In this document: positions 5,674 to 10,185 of the stretch, in pieces
Layout: each line of letters opens with the position of its first letter
How positions within the stretch are numbered: position 1 is the first letter of the stretch
From: an uncultured Candidatus Saccharibacteria bacterium
Lineage (GTDB): Bacteria > Patescibacteriota > Saccharimonadia > Saccharimonadales > Saccharimonadaceae
Reading direction: 5' to 3'
Length of the DNA stretch: 10,185 bases
Assembly: GCA_946185175.1 (NCBI GenBank)
Contig: CAMHIH010000023.1
Span: forward strand, 1-10,185
Program-made: the position numbers and the translations under genes
Notes under the pieces: model-generated
Told to the model about the DNA's origin: nothing
The model's database searches: none
Seen by the model: the letters and a program-made list of their open reading frames with translations, nothing else

Positions 5674-6914
5674 TTGGTTGGAATGCGATAGAACTTACTA
5701 TTCTTGGATACGTAACCGAGATAATCTGGCGGACCATCGCGATACACCTCTAATGCAATAGCGTCATCTCCGGCACATTCCATCGTACTATGGCAGAAGA
5801 ATCGAAGTGTCGCATATTCACCCTCAAATGACAACAGCCTGCCTTCACGCGTAAAGAAAACACTGCCTTCGGACGGGTCTAATACTTTTATAAGCTCGCC
5901 GCCTGACGTGTAGGCATAAATACGACCATCCTCCTGATAGCTAAAGAAATAGCCGTCGTGAATGAAGACGCGATTATGACCAGAAATAACTTGCATGCCA
6001 GAAGTCAGTTCGATTAGTTTAAGATTGCTGCCGCTTTTTGCCACAATGTATTCGCCTTCGACTTGATGCATTTCATCATAAACGCTGTCGTTAATGTCAA
6101 TGTAGAACTTATCGTAATCGTAACGCGTAACATAGCGGTTCTCGTCTACGGAGAAGAGTGCGGTCTGACCAGAGCTTGGATCGAGCGTCAAATATATCTT
6201 GCCACCCCAAGTAAAACTGGTAATTGTATTGTGATCTACAGTGTCAATCGTAGTTGAAGCGCGCTCTTTTGTTTGCGTGTTATAGATATAATACGCCGTA
6301 TCGCGCAAAACAATGCGCCCATCAGGCAAGTCTGTAACTTTGCCACATACCTGAGTCTCGCACGAGTAGCCATCGACAGTTGAAAGCGCAGTTGGTTTTT
6401 CTTCTGGTTCTGGCTCGGGTGGCGCGACCGGCTTACGGATACTCGTAAGGACAACAAAGACCAAGACAATAGCGATAATCACTAAGAATGCAATAAAAAT
6501 GCCAATGCCTAATTTGAAAGCGCCACGTTTTGCTTTCTCCTCGGCAATCTGATGCTGCTGGGCGCGCATGGCGGCCTCGTTGCGTGCTCGCACGTCTGCT
6601 AATTGCTGCTCTGTAACTTCCCGCTGTGAATAAACCATACTTTGCGAGCGACGGTTTTCGAAGTCGCGTGGATTATATGCACGAGCTTTTTCGCGCTCTT
6701 CGGCTGCTTTTTTGACAGCCTCCGGATCGGCGCCTTCGGCGATTTTTTGCAAATCGTCAGTATCGTCAACCGGTTTCATATTATCGGCGTTTGGCGCATA
6801 GCCCGTACCGCCACTTGTGGTGTCTGGCTTGCTAAAGAGCGTGCCCTCTTTGAAAGCCTGAGTGAGATTCTTACCAGTTGAGCCAATGCCCAACCCTTTA
6901 TCGTCATTGTCCAT
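5670..6914 (-). CDS. Single-pass membrane protein of unknown function
   Basis: I do not recognise this 414-aa protein. It has four visible parts. Residues 1-132 are polar and rich in Asp, Lys, Gln and Ala, with a helical, possibly coiled-coil stretch at about 62-130, and should be cytoplasmic. Residues 134-158 form one strong membrane segment (GIGIFIAFLVIIAIVLVFVV core). A Pro/Glu linker follows (161-174, VAPPEPEPEE). Residues 180-414 form a beta-rich outer domain with repeated short strands around turns such as DGRIVL, GGKIYLTL, DGYFFSY, DGRIYAY and EGRLLSF, like a propeller or WD/PQQ-type repeat fold. Its only four Cys are spaced C-x4-C (185, 190) and C-x5-C (374, 380) near the two ends of the outer domain, fitting disulfides. 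No catalytic motif is seen. It lies 41 bp upstream of hrcA with no terminator between, so read-through into the hrcA operon is possible. Confidence 0.85.
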   Translation of the reverse strand: MDNDDKGLGIGSTGKNLTQAFKEGTLFSKPDTTSGGTGYAPNADNMKPVDDTDDLQKIAEGADPEAVKKAAEEREKARAYNPRDFENRRSQSMVYSQREVTEQQLADVRARNEAAMRAQQHQIAEEKAKRGAFKLGIGIFIAFLVIIAIVLVFVVLTSIRKPVAPPEPEPEEKPTALSTVDGYSCETQVCGKVTDLPDGRIVLRDTAYYIYNTQTKERASTTIDTVDHNTITSFTWGGKIYLTLDPSSGQTALFSVDENRYVTRYDYDKFYIDINDSVYDEMHQVEGEYIVAKSGSNLKLIELTSGMQVISGHNRVFIHDGYFFSYQEDGRIYAYTSGGELIKVLDPSEGSVFFTREGRLLSFEGEYATLRFFCHSTMECAGDDAIALEVYRDGPPDYLGYVSKNSKFYRIPTN

Positions 6915-6928
6915 ATGTTATTATTATA
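6915..6928 (-). promoter_or_regulatory. Predicted promoter of the membrane-protein gene (-10 box)
   Basis: On the minus strand a perfect TATAAT (6928-6923) lies 8 nt before the ATG at 6914. No SD and no convincing -35 are seen. The leader would be 0-2 nt. Confidence 0.52.
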
Positions 6929-6933
6929 TCATC
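6922..6933 (+). promoter_or_regulatory. Predicted leaderless promoter of the NMP kinase gene (-10 box)
   Basis: TATTAT (6922-6927) is followed by ATCATC and the ATG at 6934, exactly 6 nt. It overlaps the -10 of the diverging membrane-protein gene by 5 bp, so one AT-rich box appears to serve both directions. No SD precedes the ATG. Confidence 0.52.
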
Positions 6934-7572
6934 ATGGAGCAAAACATTAGTACTATCAAAGATTGGCTAGGAACTGGTAGTATCAACATCTTCGGCTTGC
7001 CTTTTTCTGGCAAGGACACAGTTGGTATTCGCCTGGCCGAAGATTTAGGCGCAAAGTTTCTCAGCTCTGGCCTAATCTTGCGTCATATCGCCGAAGAAGA
7101 CCAGGACCTTGCAAAAGAAATGAAGCAGGGACTGCTGGCCGATACCAACAAATTTCTTGACTCTATTCTGCCTTATCTGAGCCGACAGGACTTACAATCT
7201 TATCCGTTGGTACTAAGTAGCGTCGGACGTTGGGAGGGTGAAGAATATCCAGTTATCGAAGCGGCCGAGGACGCCGGGCATCCGATCAAAGCCGTAATCC
7301 TTCTCAATATTTCTGAAGCAGAAGCAAAGAAGCGTTGGCAGACCGCCAAAACCCTAATGGACCGCGGCGAGCGCGAGGATGACAAAGAATCGTCTGCTTT
7401 CGATAAGCGCATTGATGAATTTATTCAAAAAACCATGCCCGTAATCGAAACCTATCAAAAGCGCGGGGTATTAGTTTCGGTGCCGGCAACCGCCGATCGC
7501 GAAGCGGTTTATCAAAAAGTAATTGAAGAACTCGCCATCAAGGCACACGAAATCGACCGCGAAATTATCTAG
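6934..7572 (+). CDS. Adenylate kinase-like nucleoside monophosphate kinase, short lid
   Basis: This 212-aa P-loop kinase resembles adenylate kinase, which balances AMP, ADP and ATP. The P-loop is GLPFSGKDT (21-29). LSSGLILR (43-50) replaces the usual STGDLLR of the AMP site, keeping Arg50. SSVGRWEGEE (95-104) stands where DGFPRT is expected, with Arg99 as the likely phosphate-binding Arg. Arg134 precedes a very short lid, and REDD (147-150) followed by KRIDEF (158-163) matches the R-x-DD ... R pair of the family. The changed AMP-site motifs leave the substrate open, so I give no gene symbol. The start at 6934 is preferred: a longer in-frame start at 6862 would run through the promoter and the opposite gene's first codons. 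The gene is monocistronic, ends in TAG and is followed at once by a strong terminator. Confidence 0.82.
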   Translation: MEQNISTIKDWLGTGSINIFGLPFSGKDTVGIRLAEDLGAKFLSSGLILRHIAEEDQDLAKEMKQGLLADTNKFLDSILPYLSRQDLQSYPLVLSSVGRWEGEEYPVIEAAEDAGHPIKAVILLNISEAEAKKRWQTAKTLMDRGEREDDKESSAFDKRIDEFIQKTMPVIETYQKRGVLVSVPATADREAVYQKVIEELAIKAHEIDREII

Positions 7573-7576
7573 CCAC

Positions 7577-7608
7577 AAAAAATCTCCCCTCGTTGGGGAG
7601 ATTTTTTT
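7577..7608. terminator. Bidirectional intrinsic terminator between converging genes
   Basis: TCTCCCC (7583-7589) pairs perfectly with GGGGAGA (7595-7601) around the loop TCGTT, with A6 on the left and T7 on the right. Both strands therefore show a GC-rich stem followed by a U-run. It ends the rightward kinase transcript and the leftward lepA transcript; the lepA TAA stop lies in the T-run itself. Confidence 0.93.
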
Positions 7609-9385
7609 AATCTCGTTTTAGCATTACCGTAAACGCCTCGCTCGGAATATCAACTTTTCCAAAGCGCTTCATGCGCGCTTTGCCGCGTTTTTGCTTCTCC
7701 ATCAATTTCGCTTTGCGGTCGCGGTCACCAGTATGGATTTTAACCGTCACGTCTTTGCGATAAGCCCCCAATGTTTCGCGCGAGATTATTCGCGCACCGA
7801 TGGCCGCCTGCAAGGCAACTTCGAAGTTTTGGCGCGGGATCACTTCTTTGAGTTTCTTTGTAACCGTACGACCAATCGCGTCAGCCTCGCTACGATGCGC
7901 CATTACGCTTAACGCATCGATTCGCTCACCTGCAACAAGAAAGTCGATGCGCACCAAATCTTCGGCTTTATAGCCCGCAAGTTCATAGTTAAACGAAGCG
8001 TAGCCAGAAGTGGCGGATTTTAGCTGATCATAGAAGTCGGTTAGTAAGTTTGCCATTGGCGCCTCGAAATCTATCACGGCACGAGTATCGATATATGAGA
8101 TATTCTTTTGCAAGCCACGCTTATTAATAATCAAATCCAAAATCGGACCAATGTACTCTTTTGGCGTAATAATCTCGCCCTTCGTCCAAGGCTCGCGAAT
8201 CTCGGCGACCTTTGTAATGTCTGGTAAATCGGAGGCTGAACGAATATCCAACTCTTCGCCAGTCGTTAAAGTTACATGATAGTCTGTCGATGGATTTGTA
8301 ACAATTAAATCTAGCTTAAACTCCCGCTCGAGACGCTCGCGAATGATGTCCATATGTAGCAGTCCCAAGAAGCCGATACGTAAACCAAAGCCCAGCACCG
8401 GCGAATTTTCTGGCTCAAATTGCAGCGCCGAGTCGCTAAGCGATAGTTTTTCGAGCGCCTCTTTTAACTCTTTGTATTGATCATTGCTAACTGGGAAAAA
8501 GCCAGCATATACGAATGGATGGACATTCTTATACCCTGGCAAGGCCTGTTTGGCTGGTGCCCTAGTTAAGGTAACAGTATCGCCAACCTTTGCCTCGCGC
8601 GTTGCCTTAAGATTTGTCACGATGTAACCAATCTCGCCAGGCTGCAATTCGCTACGGGGCGACATTTTTGGATTCAATACGCCAACTTCTAGTGCAATGT
8701 CGTTTGAACCGGTCGCCATCATGTGAATGTTAGCGTTCTTTGGTAAAACTCCATCAAACATGCGTACATATAAAACTACACCGCGATAATCGTCAAAATA
8801 TGAATCAAAAATTAAAGCACGCATTTCATTGCTATTGGATTTCTTTGGTGCCGGCACACGCTCAATGATTGCGTCGAGCACCTCGTCGACATGCTCGCCG
8901 GTTTTAGCGGACACCTTGATAATCTCTGACTCGTCACAGCCAAGCAGATTCATAATCTCGGCCGAAACGCGCGGGACGTCGCTGGCCGGAAGGTCAATTT
9001 TATTAATTACTGGAATAATATGTAAATCTTGCTCGAGCGCCAAATAAACGTTCGCTAGAGTTTGAGCCTGGATTCCCTGCGTGGCATCGACTACCAAAAT
9101 GGCACCCTCTACTGCCTGTAAACTGCGTGAAACTTCATAAGAAAAATCAACATGGCCAGGAGTGTCGATTAAGTTTAGAGCGTAACCTTTGTACTGCATA
9201 CGAACTGGCGTCAGCTTAATCGTGATGCCTTTTTCGCGCTCAAGTTCCATACTGTCGAGTAATTGCGACTTCATCTCGCGCTTCGCGACCGTGTCGGTAA
9301 TTTCGAGCATGCGATCAGCAAGCGTCGACTTGCCGTGATCGATGTGCGCAATGATACAAAAATTACGGATTTTCTCTATATCCAT
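7607..9385 (-). CDS. lepA: Elongation factor 4 (LepA), back-translocating GTPase
   Basis: EF4/LepA is a ribosome-binding translational GTPase that can back-translocate or remodel stalled ribosomes and affects initiation under stress. The 592-aa length is normal (E. coli 599). The GTPase motifs are AHIDHGKST (13-21), the switch I region REKGITIK (50-57), DTPGHVDF (74-81), NKID (128-131) and SAK (159-161). Domains II-V follow, and the LepA-specific C-terminal tail ends in GKARMKRFGKVDIPSEAF, matching the family's basic end. All key residues are present. The ATG at 9385 lies 6 nt behind an extended -10 box with no SD. Upstream is metK on the same strand, 40 bp away; downstream the gene ends in the shared terminator. 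It appears to be transcribed from its own promoter, possibly with read-through from metK. Confidence 0.98.
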   Translation of the reverse strand: MDIEKIRNFCIIAHIDHGKSTLADRMLEITDTVAKREMKSQLLDSMELEREKGITIKLTPVRMQYKGYALNLIDTPGHVDFSYEVSRSLQAVEGAILVVDATQGIQAQTLANVYLALEQDLHIIPVINKIDLPASDVPRVSAEIMNLLGCDESEIIKVSAKTGEHVDEVLDAIIERVPAPKKSNSNEMRALIFDSYFDDYRGVVLYVRMFDGVLPKNANIHMMATGSNDIALEVGVLNPKMSPRSELQPGEIGYIVTNLKATREAKVGDTVTLTRAPAKQALPGYKNVHPFVYAGFFPVSNDQYKELKEALEKLSLSDSALQFEPENSPVLGFGLRIGFLGLLHMDIIRERLEREFKLDLIVTNPSTDYHVTLTTGEELDIRSASDLPDITKVAEIREPWTKGEIITPKEYIGPILDLIINKRGLQKNISYIDTRAVIDFEAPMANLLTDFYDQLKSATSGYASFNYELAGYKAEDLVRIDFLVAGERIDALSVMAHRSEADAIGRTVTKKLKEVIPRQNFEVALQAAIGARIISRETLGAYRKDVTVKIHTGDRDRKAKLMEKQKRGKARMKRFGKVDIPSEAFTVMLKRD

Positions 9386-9420
9386 GCATCTATTTTAGCA
9401 TATTGTCAAGCGGATTTTAA
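9386..9420 (-). promoter_or_regulatory. lepA promoter, extended -10, leaderless
   Basis: On the minus strand TGC-TAAAAT (9400-9392) is an extended -10, followed by AGATGC and the ATG at 9385. A weak -35 candidate TTAAAA (9420-9415, four of six matches) stands 17 bp upstream. The 6-nt gap again places +1 at the start codon. Confidence 0.65.
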
Positions 9421-9425
9421 GAGGT

Positions 9426-10185
9426 CTAAAGTGAGAAATGCCCCCATTTTGCCCGCTCGGCATAATGGGGCCGCAATAAGTCTAATTCACGAATAATTGC
9501 ACGCGGCGACAAGTCATAGCCTGAAATAGTCTCCGGTTCGCCATCAATAAAGACCGTCGCATCGATAGGTTCCGATTCGCCCAGTGCATACGAAATATTA
9601 ACCAATACTTCATGTGCGTCACGTTCGTTTAAATAATCGACTGCAATTTTGCGCGCCATATAAGCCGCCGAACGATCAACTTTACTTGGATCCTTGCCAG
9701 AAAAAGCGCCACCGCCAATCGGCACGCGTGGGCCATAATTATCGACAATTAGCTTACGGCCGGTCAAGCCAGAGTCCGCTTCAAAGCCGCCAATCTGCCA
9801 GTCACCAGCCGGATTAATACTAACTTTGACCGTCGTATCTACTAATACTTTTGGCGGTAATTGCGTGAACCAAGCCGTTAAATCAGCGCAAAGTTGCTTC
9901 GTGGCAACATTTTGCCAACTAATTACGACGTGCTTAATTTGCGCGCTAAGAAAATTCCCTTTCGGACCATATTCTAATTCAGCCGTGATTTGCGTCTTGC
10001 CGTCAAATGGATGTGATGCAAACAAAAACTTACATAAATTACGCGCTAACACATATTCAGTCGGCAAATATTCGGCATTTTCGGCACAGGCGTACCCCAC
10101 CATAATACCTTGATCACCCGCACCGCCCTCATCTACGCCGCGTGCGATTTCTGAACTTTGTTTAACAATATTCGTTTCAATCTCG
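9426..10185 (-). CDS. metK: S-adenosylmethionine synthase, C-terminal two thirds
   Basis: MetK makes S-adenosylmethionine from ATP and methionine, the methyl donor needed by RsmD and TrmD in this window. The start lies beyond the right edge; about 253 residues are visible. Signatures are GVDEGGAGDQGIMVGYA at the visible N-terminal end (GAGDQG is the ATP-binding hexapeptide), HPFDGKTQIT (the HPDAKSQVT-type segment), GGFEADSGLTGRKLIVDNYG and GGGAFSGKDPSKVDRSAAY (both family signatures), and RAIIRELDLLRPHYAERAKWGHF at the end. In GGFEADSGLTGRK the usual Pro and Gly of GGPxGDxGLTGRK are Phe and Ala, while Asp, Arg and Lys are kept. The protein stops two residues after GHF, without the FPWE-type tail of longer homologues. 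The stop is TAG. Confidence 0.97.
   Translation of the reverse strand, partial: EIETNIVKQSSEIARGVDEGGAGDQGIMVGYACAENAEYLPTEYVLARNLCKFLFASHPFDGKTQITAELEYGPKGNFLSAQIKHVVISWQNVATKQLCADLTAWFTQLPPKVLVDTTVKVSINPAGDWQIGGFEADSGLTGRKLIVDNYGPRVPIGGGAFSGKDPSKVDRSAAYMARKIAVDYLNERDAHEVLVNISYALGESEPIDATVFIDGEPETISGYDLSPRAIIRELDLLRPHYAERAKWGHFSL
9442..9470 (-). other. Hairpin in the last codons of metK
   Basis: CCCCATT (9442-9448) pairs with AATGGGG (9464-9470), followed inward by a T-T mismatch and a 4-bp TGCC/GGCA stem around CGCTC. Read leftward it ends 14 nt before the metK stop. There is no U-run after it, so it is a weak terminator candidate or an mRNA 3'-end structure between metK and lepA. Confidence 0.35.

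Noticed and set aside
6862..6933. Longer N-terminus for the NMP kinase, starting at an upstream in-frame ATG
   Set aside because: The extra 24 residues would cross the divergent promoter and the opposite gene's first codons, have no SD and no family match; the P-loop position fits the start at 6934.
9404..9409. Perfect TTGACA on the minus strand upstream of lepA as a -35 box
   Set aside because: It is only 6 bp from the TAAAAT -10 box, far from the 16-18 bp needed, and no other -10 stands at the right distance before the ATG.
144..10185. Reassignment of UGA to Gly or Trp, as in some other CPR lineages
   Set aside because: All recognised proteins read full length with Gly as GGN and Trp as TGG, and no in-frame TGA is needed to restore a motif. 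TGA is simply absent, which supports avoidance but not recoding.
1..10185. Mobile elements, CRISPR arrays, defence genes, tRNA or rRNA genes
   Set aside because: No direct-repeat arrays, transposase motifs, terminal inverted repeats or cloverleaf-like sequence were seen; the sequence is almost wholly accounted for by housekeeping genes and short control sites.

Overview
This window carries a very tightly packed stretch of a bacterial chromosome, roughly 45-50% GC by eye, with about 99% of the bases in genes. Short versions of universal proteins (TrmD about 219 aa, HrcA about 245 aa), intergenic gaps of 19-41 bp, gene overlaps and housekeeping genes regrouped into unusual operons suggest a reduced genome of the Candidate Phyla Radiation / Patescibacteria. 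Saccharibacteria (TM7) is my best guess. This is an inference from gene style, not a database match.

Layout, left to right. (1) A leftward operon recG - zinc-dependent phospholipase-C-like gene - rsmD (rsmD runs off the left edge). (2) Divergent from recG across 27 bp, a rightward UlaG-like metallo-beta-lactamase-fold hydrolase, whose stop overlaps the stop of trmD. (3) A leftward heat-shock operon hrcA - grpE - trmD, preceded by a sigma70-type promoter and a CIRCE-like operator. (4) Upstream of it on the same strand, a single-pass membrane protein of unknown function with a predicted beta-rich outer domain. (5) Divergent from that across 19 bp, a rightward adenylate-kinase-like NMP kinase, ending at a strong bidirectional terminator. 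(6) Leftward lepA (EF4), and (7) leftward metK, which runs off the right edge.

The genes cover DNA repair (RecG), rRNA and tRNA methylation (RsmD, TrmD), supply of the methyl donor S-adenosylmethionine (MetK), chaperone control (HrcA, GrpE), translation quality (LepA) and nucleotide metabolism (NMP kinase). No mobile element, CRISPR array, tRNA, rRNA or phage gene is visible.

The most striking signal lies in the start regions. Each of the six genes that begins a transcription unit has a -10-like hexamer immediately before its ATG, in five of them with exactly 6 nt between hexamer and ATG, and none has a Shine-Dalgarno sequence. This predicts leaderless mRNAs starting at the A of the AUG. Internal genes instead use strong Shine-Dalgarno sites (grpE, rsmD) or TAATG stop-start overlaps (trmD, the PLC-like gene). 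Other points of interest are two compact divergent promoters with touching or overlapping -10 boxes, trmD placed under probable HrcA control, terminator-like hairpins inside the coding ends of converging genes, a PLC-like enzyme without a signal peptide between recG and rsmD, and the complete absence of TGA stop codons among ten genes.
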